From Bernardetia sp042180575 (GTDB taxonomy: Bacteria > Bacteroidota > Bacteroidia > Cytophagales > Bernardetiaceae), in contig NZ_CP170094.1 in the NCBI RefSeq assembly GCF_042180575.1, positions 4,092,001 through 4,156,000 on the forward strand: a DNA stretch of 64,000 nucleotides, given 5' to 3'. Positions 45,274 through 54,230 of the stretch are shown in pieces. The first letter of the stretch is position 1. Each line of letters begins with the position of its first letter. The position numbers and the translations under genes are program-made. The notes beneath the pieces are model-generated. The model worked only from the letters and a program-made list of their open reading frames with translations, did not search any database and was not told the DNA's origin.

Positions 45274-45981
45274 ATGAAGCTATTTAATACATTTACATTT
45301 TCTACTTTATACGCTGTCTTGGGAGTTGCAATGATGACTCTATTGGCTAGTTGTGGAGCAGAAGAAAATTATCCAGGAGTTGAATATGCACCTCAAATGT
45401 ATCATTCTGTTCCTTACGAACCACTTAGCCAAGTAGTGGAAAACGAAAATCATTGGTACTCTGTGTTTGATGATTATTTCAATACTTCTCCAGCATCTAT
45501 TTATGGATACTATACAAAAGAAGAATTGGCTGAAAATCCTGATTTAAGAAAAAAGGTTACCAACATGCTTATGCCTCCTGTGGGTACAGTAAAACGTCAG
45601 AAATATCAAACTGAAGAGTTAGAAGGTAAATCGCTGTTTTATGAGATGCACAGAGATAGTGTAGAGCTTGCTTCAAAAACTTGGACAAATCCTTTACCAA
45701 AAGACGACGAACAAGTATTAGCAGACGGAAAGCATCTTTTCTTGACGTATTGTGCAGCTTGTCATGGTGCAGAAGGAAAAGGTGATGGTAAAGTAGGAGC
45801 AGTTTATAATGGTGTTCCTAACTATACAGCAGGTCGTTATAAAACTTTGAATGAAGGTTGGATTTTCCATGTAATTACGTATGGAAAAGGTCGTATGTGG
45901 CCTGTAAAAGTTCAGCTTAATCCAGAAGAGCGTTGGAAAGTAGTGCGTTATGTACAACAATTACAACAAGGAAAACCGTAG
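45274..45981 (+). CDS. actE: Alternative complex III subunit E, monohaem cytochrome c lipoprotein (ActE)
   Basis: Lipid-anchored cytochrome c that is a likely exit point for electrons from ACIII to the oxidase. The signal ends with lipobox LLASC (residues about 26-30). The haem site is CAACHG (around residue 160), and the axial Met is probably in GKGRMWPVKVQL. The N-terminal extension MYHSVPYEPLSQV is typical of ActE. 235 residues. Confidence 0.93.
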   Translation: MKLFNTFTFSTLYAVLGVAMMTLLASCGAEENYPGVEYAPQMYHSVPYEPLSQVVENENHWYSVFDDYFNTSPASIYGYYTKEELAENPDLRKKVTNMLMPPVGTVKRQKYQTEELEGKSLFYEMHRDSVELASKTWTNPLPKDDEQVLADGKHLFLTYCAACHGAEGKGDGKVGAVYNGVPNYTAGRYKTLNEGWIFHVITYGKGRMWPVKVQLNPEERWKVVRYVQQLQQGKP

Positions 45982-46163
45982 AAACAATTACGAATTACGA
46001 ATTATCAATTACGAACTGAAAATCTGCATAGTTTAATTATAAAGATTAGGAGTTCATTTGATTTTTGTTTTATAAGTAAGGAAATCTACTCAATTAATAA
46101 GAAAATTACTTAACTGTCTTTAGAAATTATTTCGCAGACTATACATAAACTTTATCAATCGCA
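45982..46163. other. actE-actF spacer with short tandem AATTACG repeat
   Basis: The unusually long gap (about 180 bases) starts with a tandem AATTACGAATTACGAATT array (about 45987-46015). Such arrays are seen as scattered intergenic repeats in this phylum. There is no ORF and no terminator, so actF is probably still read from the operon. Confidence 0.45.
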
Positions 46164-47570
46164 ATGGCTGCACACAAAGATCATCATTTTGATAGAGAAG
46201 CACTAAACGAACAGTTTATCTTCTCAGCAAAAGCTAAAAAAACGATATTTATTATCATAGGGATAGGTGTAATTCTTTCTCTACTAGGGCTATTTTTTAT
46301 GGCTACTGATTCTGGTCATCATGAGGAAGCACATGCTGCTATCGAAACGACAGGGAATCAACTTTCTGCTCTTCAACAAGAACTTCCAGAAAATGCTCCT
46401 ACTACTGTTGGAGTGGTTGATGGTAATGAAACTGTTCATGCAGAAGAAGGAGGACATCATGCCTATCACTGGACAAAAAGAGTAAAGGTAAACCTTTGGA
46501 TAAATGTTATCTTCTTTGTAGGTCTTTCTGTAATTGGAGTTTTTTGGGTAGCTATCCAATATATTTCTATGGCAGGTTGGTCAGCAGGTTTCAAACGTGT
46601 TCCTGAGGCATTTGCATCTTTCTTACCTGTTGGTTTGATTTTATTCCTTATTGCTTTTGGATGGGGATACCATGAAATTTTCCACTGGACAGATACTTCA
46701 TTATATGAAGAGGGAACTGCTGCTTATGATTCTATCATTGCAGGAAAAAGTGGATTCTTGGATATCAAATTTTTCATTGGAGGCTCTATTGTAATTATTG
46801 GAGGTTGGTTTTTGTTCCATTTCTTTATTCGTAAGAACTCACTAGCAGAAGATAAAGCAACAGATAAAGCACAAATCAGAAAACATTACCGTAATATGGT
46901 AAAATTATCTGCTGCATTTGTAGTATTCTTTGGAGTTACTTCTTCAGTTGCTGCTTGGTGGTGGACACTTTCTATTGATACACACTGGTTTAGTACTATG
47001 TTTGGTTGGTATCACTTTGCAAGTTGGTGGGTAGCTGGTATTGCAGCCATTACGCTTACTGTTGTGATGCTTAGAGAAGCAGGTTATTTGAAATTCATCA
47101 ATGAAAATCATTTACACGATTTAGGTAAATTTGTATTTGCATTTAGTATTTTTTGGACTTACATCTGGTTTAGTCAGTTTTTGCTTATTTATTATGCAAA
47201 TATTCCCGAAGAAACAGCTTATTATATAGAACGTCTTTCTAGCCCAATTTATAGAAAATATATTCTTATCATTTTGCTTGTAAACTTCATTATTCCATTC
47301 TTTGGATTGATGACACGTAATGCAAAACGTAAGATGACTATCTTGAAAGTAATCTGTATTGCTGTAATTATCGGACACTGGTTTGATTTTTACCAAATGA
47401 TTACTCCAGGTACGCTTCGTGAGCATGGTTCATTTGGTTTCTTAGAAATCGGAATGCCATTTATATTTGTTGGTGTATTTGCTTATTTAGTAGGAATGTC
47501 TTTAGCTAAAGCTCCTCTAGTTGCAAAGAACCACCCACTTTTAGAAGAGGCTTACAATCACGAAACTTAG
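46164..47570 (+). CDS. actF: Alternative complex III subunit F, NrfD-like membrane protein (ActF)
   Basis: Second NrfD-type subunit of ACIII, about ten transmembrane helices. After the first helix (about 27-45) it has a long His/Glu-rich loop (about 48-105). Landmarks are GWGYHEIFHWTD, WWWTLSIDTHWFSTMFGWYH (haem-copper-like look, but typical of ActF) and FAFSIFWTYIWFSQFLLIYY. 468 residues, last gene of the act unit, followed by a terminator. It probably forms part of the proton/quinone path. Confidence 0.94.
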   Translation: MAAHKDHHFDREALNEQFIFSAKAKKTIFIIIGIGVILSLLGLFFMATDSGHHEEAHAAIETTGNQLSALQQELPENAPTTVGVVDGNETVHAEEGGHHAYHWTKRVKVNLWINVIFFVGLSVIGVFWVAIQYISMAGWSAGFKRVPEAFASFLPVGLILFLIAFGWGYHEIFHWTDTSLYEEGTAAYDSIIAGKSGFLDIKFFIGGSIVIIGGWFLFHFFIRKNSLAEDKATDKAQIRKHYRNMVKLSAAFVVFFGVTSSVAAWWWTLSIDTHWFSTMFGWYHFASWWVAGIAAITLTVVMLREAGYLKFINENHLHDLGKFVFAFSIFWTYIWFSQFLLIYYANIPEETAYYIERLSSPIYRKYILIILLVNFIIPFFGLMTRNAKRKMTILKVICIAVIIGHWFDFYQMITPGTLREHGSFGFLEIGMPFIFVGVFAYLVGMSLAKAPLVAKNHPLLEEAYNHET

Positions 47571-47630
47571 GATTGAATATAAAATAAAGATTCAATATAA
47601 ATTGAATCAAAGTAAGAATTAAACTGAAAT

Positions 47631-47665
47631 AAGGTTTTTAAATTGGTTTGAAAACCTTATTTTTG
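47631..47665 (+). terminator. Terminator after actF
   Basis: AAGGTTTT (47631-47638) pairs with AAAACCTT (about 47651-47658), followed by ATTTTTG. It separates the act genes from coxBA. Confidence 0.75.
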
Positions 47666-47926
47666 TATCACATAGAGAGTAAATAAAAGAAGAATAAATA
47701 ACTTTCAAGAATAATTGAAAGTTTTGAAAACTTTTTTCTATTACAAATTGCTTATCTATCAAAGACTTACATAACTTTATATGCAGTATTGGAAAAATTA
47801 GGTTGAAATTTATATTCTATTTGATTAATAAATTTTAACAAAACAATTTCACTAACAGTATATAATTACTATATAGTATTAAGAATTATATAAAATTTTA
47901 ATAAAACTTTTAACTGACCTATACAA
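47666..47926. other. Leader of the coxBA unit
   Basis: AT-rich gap between the actF terminator and coxB (the full gene-free stretch from 47571 is about 355 bases). No ORF. A promoter must lie here if coxBA is transcribed separately, but I could not find a well-spaced TTTG/TAnnTTTG pair. Confidence 0.4.
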
Positions 47927-48988
47927 ATGAACGGATTACTTATTGCTGCCGTCGGCGTTCTGTTCCTCGTCTTAATGGCTCTCATCTATCGTGTTTTCAT
48001 GCTTGTGCGTGTAGCCAAAGATGTTAAAGAACCAAATGCTAGAGATAGCAGAGTGGGAATGTCGAATAAAGTGAATTCGATTTTATTTATCGTATTCTTT
48101 TTTGTGCTTTTTGCATCTATTTTTGCTTATGGCTTTTCGGCTAAAGTAAAATATATTTTACCTGAATCATCATCTATACACGGAATAGAAATTGACTTTC
48201 TATTTTGGCTTACTACAGCCGTTGTATTCTTTGTCTTTATAATAACACATATTTTGTTGTTCTTTTTTCCTTATATGTATCGTTATCAAGAACACAAAAG
48301 AGCTACTTTTATTCCTCATAACAATCAGTTAGAGATTGCTTGGACTATCGTTCCTGCTATTGTTTTGACTGCTCTTGTTGTTACAGGTTGGACAGTTTGG
48401 TCTGATATTACTGACCCAGCTCCTGAGGATGCTTTACATATTGAAGTAATGGGAAAACAGTTTAACTGGCAAGTACGTTACGGAGGCAAAGATGGTAAAA
48501 TTGGTAAATTCAATTATATGAAGACTGATGGAACAAATTCTATGGGAATGGATTTTGAAGCTGATGAGTCTAATTATGATGATTTTATGTACAATGAATT
48601 ACGTCTTCCTAAAAATCGTCCTGTTCTTTTGAAAATTCGTTCTCGTGATGTATTGCATAGTGTGTTTTTACCTCATTTTAGAGTAAAAATGGATGCAGTA
48701 CCTGGAATGCCAACACAGTTTTGGTTCACTCCAACAAAAACAGCAGAAGATGTCAAAGTAGAATTAAAAGAAAAAGGTGATCCAAATTGGGATGCTTTTG
48801 AATACAAATTAGCTTGTACTGAAATCTGTGGAGGAAGTCATTTTGCTATGTTTATGAAAGTTTCTGTTTTAGAAGCAGATGAATTTCAAAAATGGTATGA
48901 CTCTGAAGAAGCGTGGGCTTCTAAAAATGTAGATTATTTAAAAAAACAAGGAATCAAGAATATTCCTTCTAATCTTGCTTCTAAATAA
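47927..48988 (+). CDS. coxB: Cytochrome c oxidase subunit II (CoxB)
   Basis: CuA-containing subunit that accepts electrons from cytochrome c. Three hydrophobic segments precede the periplasmic domain: about 2-25, 44-63 and 80-110. The conserved aromatic patch is GKQFNWQVRYGG. CuA ligands are visible: His in RDVLHSVFLPHF, then CTEICGGSHFAMFMKV (two Cys, His, Met). No C-terminal cytochrome c domain is present, so it is not a caa3-type fusion. 353 residues. Confidence 0.94.
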   Translation: MNGLLIAAVGVLFLVLMALIYRVFMLVRVAKDVKEPNARDSRVGMSNKVNSILFIVFFFVLFASIFAYGFSAKVKYILPESSSIHGIEIDFLFWLTTAVVFFVFIITHILLFFFPYMYRYQEHKRATFIPHNNQLEIAWTIVPAIVLTALVVTGWTVWSDITDPAPEDALHIEVMGKQFNWQVRYGGKDGKIGKFNYMKTDGTNSMGMDFEADESNYDDFMYNELRLPKNRPVLLKIRSRDVLHSVFLPHFRVKMDAVPGMPTQFWFTPTKTAEDVKVELKEKGDPNWDAFEYKLACTEICGGSHFAMFMKVSVLEADEFQKWYDSEEAWASKNVDYLKKQGIKNIPSNLASK

Positions 48989-49083
48989 GTCAAGTATAAA
49001 TAATCTAACATTAGGACAACAATACTAATTGAACTATAAATTAACTTTAATACATCTATTTATTATAAATACCAAATATAATT

Positions 49084-50976
49084 ATGTCTGATACAACTCA
49101 CCATGATGATCATCATGACCATGAGCATCACGGAAATTTTTGGACAAACTATATCTTTTCAACTGACCATAAGGTAATTGCAAAACAATTTTTGTTTACA
49201 GCAATATTTTGGGCAATGATAGGAGTAGGTATGTCTGTAATTTTCCGTCTGCAACTTGGTTTTCCTGACGCAGATTTATCTTTCTTAAAACCTATTTTGG
49301 GTAAATGGATAGATGCAAGTGGAAAATTAGATAAAGAATTTTACTTAGCACTTGTGACCATGCACGGTACGATAATGGTTTTTTTCGTACTTACAGCAGG
49401 TCTTAGTGGAACATTCAGTAATTATCTTATTCCTTTACAAATTGGAGCTGTAGATATGGCTTCTGGTTTTATGAATATGCTTTCTTATTGGTTCTTTGCA
49501 GCAGCAGGACTAATTATGTTTTATTCATTATTCATTGAAACAGGTCCTGCATCTGGAGGTTGGGTAATTTATCCACCACTTAGTGCATTGCCACAAGCTA
49601 TGCCTGGTTCTGGATTAGGTATGACTCTTTGGTTATCTAGTATGGCATTGTTTATCATCTCAACTCTATTGGGTGGTATCAACTATATTTCTACAGTAAT
49701 CAATATGCGTACTCGTGGTATGTCATTCAATCGTCTTCCACTTACCATTTGGGCATTTTTTATTACTGCAATCATTGGTCTTTTGTCGTTCCCAGTATTG
49801 TTCTCAGCAGCATTACTTTTGATTTTTGACCGTAGTTTTGGTACAAGTTTCTTCTTATCTGATATTTATATTGGTGGAGAAGCTCTTCCAAATCAAGGTG
49901 GTAGTGCAATTTTGTTCCAACACTTATTTTGGTTCTTAGGACACCCAGAGGTATATATCGTACTTTTACCTGCTCTTGGAATTTCATCAGAAGTAATTGC
50001 TACAAATTCAAGAAAACCTATCTTTGGTTATCATGCCATGATTTTGTCTATCATTGGTATTGCAGTTCTTTCATTTATTGTTTGGGCACACCACATGTTT
50101 GTAACAGGTATGGACCCTTTCTTAGGAACTATATTTATGTTCTTGACATTAATTATTGCAGTTCCTTCAGCAGTAAAAGCATTTAACTATATTACTACAC
50201 TTTGGAAAGGTAACTTGGTATTTACGCCAGCTATGCTATTCTCTATTGGTTTAGTTTCACTCTTTATTGTTGGTGGTCTTACAGGTATTCACTTGGCAAG
50301 TGCAGCCATTGATATTCAATTACACGATACGTATTTTGTAGTAGCTCACTTTCACCTTGTAATGGGTTCTGCTTCATTCTTTGGTATGCTTGCTGGTATT
50401 TATCACTGGTTTCCAAAAATGTTTGGTCGTATGATGGATGCTAAAATGGGTTATTTCCACTTTTGGACAACATTTATCGGAGTGTATGCAATATTCTTCC
50501 CAATGCACTTTATTGGTGTAGCTGGATTCCCTCGTCGTTATTATTCACATACTGCATTTGAACCGTTTGGTTTGTTTACAGATTTGAATATGTTTATTAG
50601 TACGGCAGCTATTTTGACATTCCTTGCACAATTTGTATTCGTTTTCAACTTTGTTTACTCTATGTTTAAAGGGCGTTTAGCTCCTGCAAATCCTTGGAAA
50701 TCAAATACTTTAGAATGGACAACTCCTCGCTTCCCTGGACACGGTAACTGGGTGGGAGCAATTCCTCACGTATTCCGTTGGCCTTATGATTATAGTAAGC
50801 CAGGTGCAAAGGATGATTTTATTCCTCAACATATTCCTTATTCTGAAACTCCTGAATCTAACTTGCCTTTTGAAGAAAAGTTAGCAGAATTGGAGAAGGA
50901 AGAACAAAAAGCAGGAATCAAAATTCAGAAAGAACCTGAAATTAAGACAGTAGATAAAGATGAAGATAATGTTTAA
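49084..50976 (+). CDS. coxA: Cytochrome c oxidase subunit I (CoxA)
   Basis: Catalytic haem-copper subunit that reduces O2 and pumps protons. About twelve transmembrane helices. Haem a ligand His lies in VTMHGTIMVFF and VAHFHLVMGSAS. CuB and the cross-linked His-Tyr are in FWFLGHPEVYIVLLPALG, with further CuB His in WAHHMFVTGMD. The His-rich N-terminus (HHDDHHDHEHH) is unusual but harmless. 630 residues including a C-terminal charged extension of about 40 residues. No subunit III or IV gene follows; a terminator does. Confidence 0.96.
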   Translation: MSDTTHHDDHHDHEHHGNFWTNYIFSTDHKVIAKQFLFTAIFWAMIGVGMSVIFRLQLGFPDADLSFLKPILGKWIDASGKLDKEFYLALVTMHGTIMVFFVLTAGLSGTFSNYLIPLQIGAVDMASGFMNMLSYWFFAAAGLIMFYSLFIETGPASGGWVIYPPLSALPQAMPGSGLGMTLWLSSMALFIISTLLGGINYISTVINMRTRGMSFNRLPLTIWAFFITAIIGLLSFPVLFSAALLLIFDRSFGTSFFLSDIYIGGEALPNQGGSAILFQHLFWFLGHPEVYIVLLPALGISSEVIATNSRKPIFGYHAMILSIIGIAVLSFIVWAHHMFVTGMDPFLGTIFMFLTLIIAVPSAVKAFNYITTLWKGNLVFTPAMLFSIGLVSLFIVGGLTGIHLASAAIDIQLHDTYFVVAHFHLVMGSASFFGMLAGIYHWFPKMFGRMMDAKMGYFHFWTTFIGVYAIFFPMHFIGVAGFPRRYYSHTAFEPFGLFTDLNMFISTAAILTFLAQFVFVFNFVYSMFKGRLAPANPWKSNTLEWTTPRFPGHGNWVGAIPHVFRWPYDYSKPGAKDDFIPQHIPYSETPESNLPFEEKLAELEKEEQKAGIKIQKEPEIKTVDKDEDNV

Positions 50977-50997
50977 ACAAATTATCTAATATATAAA

Positions 50998-51043
50998 CAC
51001 AAAAATTCCCTATTCTTTTAATTAAGGATAGGGAGTTTTTGTG
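50998..51043 (+). terminator. Terminator after coxA
   Basis: ACAAAAATTCCCTAT pairs with ATAGGGAGTTTTTGT with one mismatch, loop of about 14 bases. A T run lies in the right arm. Confidence 0.82.
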
Positions 51044-51156
51044 TTTGGTGGTTAGGGAAATGATTTTTAAATGTTCTTAATCTTATAGAAGAAGATAGTG
51101 TGCTAAAATTACTTTTTTTTACAAAAACTATTTTTTACTTTATATTTTTCGTTCTT

Positions 51157-51235
51157 ACTTAGACGACTTAGACGCTCTTTTCTGTCAGTATATGCTGATG
51201 AAATGGATGGATACAGGATAGAATCTTGTCAGTAT
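51157..51235 (-). repeat. Three-hairpin intergenic repeat (copy B, diverged)
   Basis: Read on the minus strand it follows the same order as copy A at 32531-32610: TGACAAGATTCTATCCTGT, then a 15-base spacer, then TCAGCATATACTGA, then AGAAAAGAGCGTCTAAG. The core words CAAGATTCTATC, AGCATAT and AAAAGAGCGTC are shared. The third palindrome is degraded to AGTCGTCTAAG. Confidence 0.55.
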
Positions 51236-51275
51236 AATTTTTCAAGTTAAGTTAAGAAGCTAAAGTTATATTAAA

Positions 51276-52496
51276 TTACTTCTTCAATAATGATTTGGCT
51301 TGACTAGCATATTTACTACCAGAGTTAGCTATTTTCTGTAAAATAGTTTTTGCTTTCTGCTTTTGCTTTATTTTTAAATAAGAATTAGCTAAATACCATT
51401 CAGCATCTTGATTATTTTTTTGATAAACAATATCAGATTTTTGCTTCAAGAATTTTTCTAATAAAGGAATTGATTTTGTATAATTGTGATTTTCATAATA
51501 TGACATTCCTCCAAAATACAAAGCTTGTGCATCATTTGGATTAGTAACTAAATAAGAATCAAAAAGAAGAATTGCTTCAGTATATTTTTTATTTTCATAA
51601 GACTGCATTGCATCAAATAGTATTTCTTTTGGAGATTTTTGATTTCTTCCTAAATTATTTTTGTTGTCTATATTAGAAAAAAAGTCATAATCATCATCAG
51701 CTAACTGATTTGTATTTGTTGCATTAGAAGAATCATAATTCATTTGTTTATTTCTATTTGAACTTACAATAGGAGAAGAAGCTACAATTTGCTCCGAATT
51801 AGCTAAGACAACTTCATCATCTTCGTTTTCTATCTTTTCCTTTTTTCTTATCCAAATATCAGAAGTAGAAAAGTCTTGCTCTGTTCTTGATTCATCTTGA
51901 TTTAAAGCTAAATTGTTATCAATTTTTTCATTATTTTGATTTGAATTACTATTTGATTGTGTTTGTGTTATTTCTTCATATTTAAGTTTTTCTATTAATT
52001 TTTCTTCTACATTATCACTCATATCTTGTTCTTCATTCAAAGCAAGCGAATTTTTACTATCTTTTTTTGCCTCTATTGCATCCTGTTTAGCTTGTGAGAC
52101 ATCAAAAGCATCTTGTTCTGTAAATTCATCTCGCTGTAAATCTCCGAGTCCTTTCATTAGACCAAATAGAACTACAAAAACTAAAGCCACTGAAGCTGCT
52201 GCATAAAAAACTCTATAGTCTTTCTTATAAAAACCTCGCTCTTTATTATAGTTTTTGATTTCTTTATTGAGCCAGTTTGTACTGGCAGCAATATTTACTT
52301 TAAAATCAGCATTGGCAAAACCTTCTGAGGCTTCGGTAGCAAAATCTGAATTTAGAAGTTGTTTTTCTACTTCGTGTAACTCTTCTTTCGTGAGTTTTTT
52401 ATCTATATATTTTTGTAAAGTTTTGACATCAATATTTGAAGAGCGTTCTAAAATGCTCCTTATTTTTTTTTCTTTATTGGTATTGCTTTGACTCAT
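51276..52496 (-). CDS. Membrane-anchored TPR protein, putative anti-sigma partner
   Basis: 406 residues. The cytosolic N-terminal region (1-95) contains YIDKKLTKEELHEVEKQLL and SDFATEASEGF, resembling the zinc-less anti-sigma/TPR proteins that accompany ECF sigma factors in this phylum. A transmembrane helix follows (about 97-117, VFYAAASVALVFVVLFGLM). Then comes a long low-complexity linker rich in N, S, Q, D and E (about 125-270), then TPR-like repeats such as AMQSYENKKYTEAILLFDSY and YYENHNYTKSIPLLEKF (about 290-405). It lies 87 bases downstream of the sigma factor gene on the same strand, so it may regulate it. The sensing role is inferred. Confidence 0.75.
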   Translation of the reverse strand: MSQSNTNKEKKIRSILERSSNIDVKTLQKYIDKKLTKEELHEVEKQLLNSDFATEASEGFANADFKVNIAASTNWLNKEIKNYNKERGFYKKDYRVFYAAASVALVFVVLFGLMKGLGDLQRDEFTEQDAFDVSQAKQDAIEAKKDSKNSLALNEEQDMSDNVEEKLIEKLKYEEITQTQSNSNSNQNNEKIDNNLALNQDESRTEQDFSTSDIWIRKKEKIENEDDEVVLANSEQIVASSPIVSSNRNKQMNYDSSNATNTNQLADDDYDFFSNIDNKNNLGRNQKSPKEILFDAMQSYENKKYTEAILLFDSYLVTNPNDAQALYFGGMSYYENHNYTKSIPLLEKFLKQKSDIVYQKNNQDAEWYLANSYLKIKQKQKAKTILQKIANSGSKYASQAKSLLKK

Positions 52497-52530
52497 GATT
52501 TTATCATTTCATTTTAGAAACTTATACTTT

Positions 52531-52580
52531 CCGAAAGCTAAAGCATTCGGTACATTTTCGCACCTTAAAAGGTACGCTAC
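52531..52580. repeat. Two small palindromes between the sigma factor and TPR genes
   Basis: CCGAAAGCTAAAGCATTCGG (52531-52550) is a near-perfect palindrome. CGCACCTTAAAAGGTACG (52559-52576) is a second. Each is followed by TACATTTT. The pair looks like a short hairpin repeat inserted in the transcript; it has no T run and is not a terminator. Confidence 0.5.
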
Positions 52581-52583
52581 ATT

Positions 52584-53207
52584 TTATTGCATAAACAACA
52601 TCCAAAAAACTAAAGTTAAGATTCCTAACTGTTTTTTGATATTTCGTTTTCCATTTTGAAGAAAACTTTTTACTTTAGAAAGTGAAAAACCTGTAAGCTC
52701 TACAATTTCTTGATAACTTTTTTCTTCCAAAAAGAAAAGTTCTACACATTGTTTTTGTTCAGGGTTAAGCATTTCTAATGCGTCTTCAATGCTAGTTAGT
52801 CGTTCTTCCTTCTCATGTTTTTCGCTTTTATTAGATAGATGCCAATCTGGGTCAGAATCCATACGCTCATCGTCTTGATTAGTAAAATAATCTTCACTTC
52901 GCTTAAATTCTCTTTGGCGTTGGCGCAGATACATCAAACAATAATTTTGAGTAAGACGATGCAACCAAGGAGGGAAATTTTGTATCTCAAAACGTAGAAG
53001 GTCAGTCAATAGCTTTTCAAAAATAAGCAAAACAGCATCTTTACTGTCTTGCTCATCTTTGAGATATTTCAGGCAAACACCATATACCAAGTGGGTATAA
53101 CGCTCAAAAAGCTCTCCCACGAATTTATTATCTCGGGTGTCTTTATAGGCTTCTATAAGTTCTAAATCCGAACGAGGACTTTTTTTGGAAAATAATTTGA
53201 CAAACAT
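52584..53207 (-). CDS. ECF-type RNA polymerase sigma factor
   Basis: Sigma-70 family factor with region 2 (DNKFVGELFERYTHLVYGV, LKYLKDEQDSKDAV, FPPWLHRLTQNYCLMYLR) and region 4 (LEMLNPEQKQCVELFFLEEK, SYQEIVELTGFSLSKVKSFL). The region-4 helix-turn-helix is clear. 207 residues, slightly long, with a hydrophobic C-terminal tail (ILTLVFWMLFMQ) that is unusual for a soluble sigma factor. The next gene downstream is the probable membrane partner. Target genes are unknown. Confidence 0.88.
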   Translation of the reverse strand: MFVKLFSKKSPRSDLELIEAYKDTRDNKFVGELFERYTHLVYGVCLKYLKDEQDSKDAVLLIFEKLLTDLLRFEIQNFPPWLHRLTQNYCLMYLRQRQREFKRSEDYFTNQDDERMDSDPDWHLSNKSEKHEKEERLTSIEDALEMLNPEQKQCVELFFLEEKSYQEIVELTGFSLSKVKSFLQNGKRNIKKQLGILTLVFWMLFMQ

Positions 53208-53358
53208 TCTTATTCAAAAATCAATTAAGGAGTAAAATCATTTATAACTCTTATGTTTTATAGAGTAATACAAAATCACTAAATAGAGTTCAAAAATTCA
53301 AAAAGAGTTGCATCTCACACATCTATCATTACTATAACTACAAACTAATTACCAATTT

Positions 53359-54093
53359 ATGAAAAATCTATCTCTATCAATCTATAAATGCGCTACAAAA
53401 TTACATAATTTATTCTCGCTTCGCTTTTATTTTGCTTTTCTTATTTTGAGTGTTTTTATTTTTTCTCAAAAAACATTTGCTCAAGTAGAATTTAATTTGA
53501 GATTACAAACAGGTTTTCCAATAGAGGAGTTTGCTCAAAATAATGAATCTATTGCTTTTGGAATTGGTGGAATGCTGCTTGTTCCTCTTACTGAAGATGA
53601 GTCTGTGGTTTCTTTAGGTTTGGATGCTGGTTATATGATTTATGGAATGAAGTCAGAAGATTATACAGATAATAATGGTTTTGATTATACTCTGAATACA
53701 AATAATAATATTTTTGAGAGTTTTGCAATGGTTCGTTTTAAGCCTCGTTGGGTAGATTCTTTTATTTATCCGTATGTAGATGGACTTTTGGGAGGACGAT
53801 ATATTTATACAAGAACGACCGAAGAAGAAGATGGAGAAGATATAAATTCATTTATAGAACAAGATGGATTTTCTTTTGCGTATGGTGGTGCTGGAGGAGT
53901 TCTTCTTTCGCTTTCAGAAGAAATAAAATTAGATATTCGTGCTGTTTATACACAAGGAAGTAAAGCAAAATATTTGACTAAAAATTCTATTTATCCTGAC
54001 CCTTTATTTCCAGATGAATTTATTTATGATATCAAAAGAACAAGAACAGATATGCTTACCTTTCAAGTAGGAATTACATTTTTTATTGAGTAA
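53359..54093 (+). CDS. Outer-membrane beta-barrel-like protein
   Basis: 244 residues. A long signal sequence with hydrophobic core at about 26-44 ends with TFAQ, a typical cleavage site. The mature part is an alternation of hydrophobic strands and turns (LGLDAGYMIYGM, IYPYVDGLLGGRYIYT, KLDIRAVYTQGSKAKYL) and ends in a strand TFQVGITFFIE. This fits a small eight-stranded outer-membrane barrel. No named family recognised. It is divergent from the sigma factor gene. Confidence 0.68.
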   Translation: MKNLSLSIYKCATKLHNLFSLRFYFAFLILSVFIFSQKTFAQVEFNLRLQTGFPIEEFAQNNESIAFGIGGMLLVPLTEDESVVSLGLDAGYMIYGMKSEDYTDNNGFDYTLNTNNNIFESFAMVRFKPRWVDSFIYPYVDGLLGGRYIYTRTTEEEDGEDINSFIEQDGFSFAYGGAGGVLLSLSEEIKLDIRAVYTQGSKAKYLTKNSIYPDPLFPDEFIYDIKRTRTDMLTFQVGITFFIE

Positions 54094-54230
54094 TTGTAAA
54101 TAAATTTGATTTGCAAAGTTAAAGTCTTTTCTGATATAAGCTAGAAAATTAGTATCATTGTAATTAAATAATTGAAGACAGGTTTAAGCATAACACTTCG
54201 AATCTGTGTTTTTACAATAAAGCTTATCTA

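Noticed and set aside
46920..47000. His- and Trp-rich stretch in ActF as a haem-copper oxidase site
   Set aside because: It lacks the other subunit I motifs; position and neighbours identify the NrfD-type ActF subunit.
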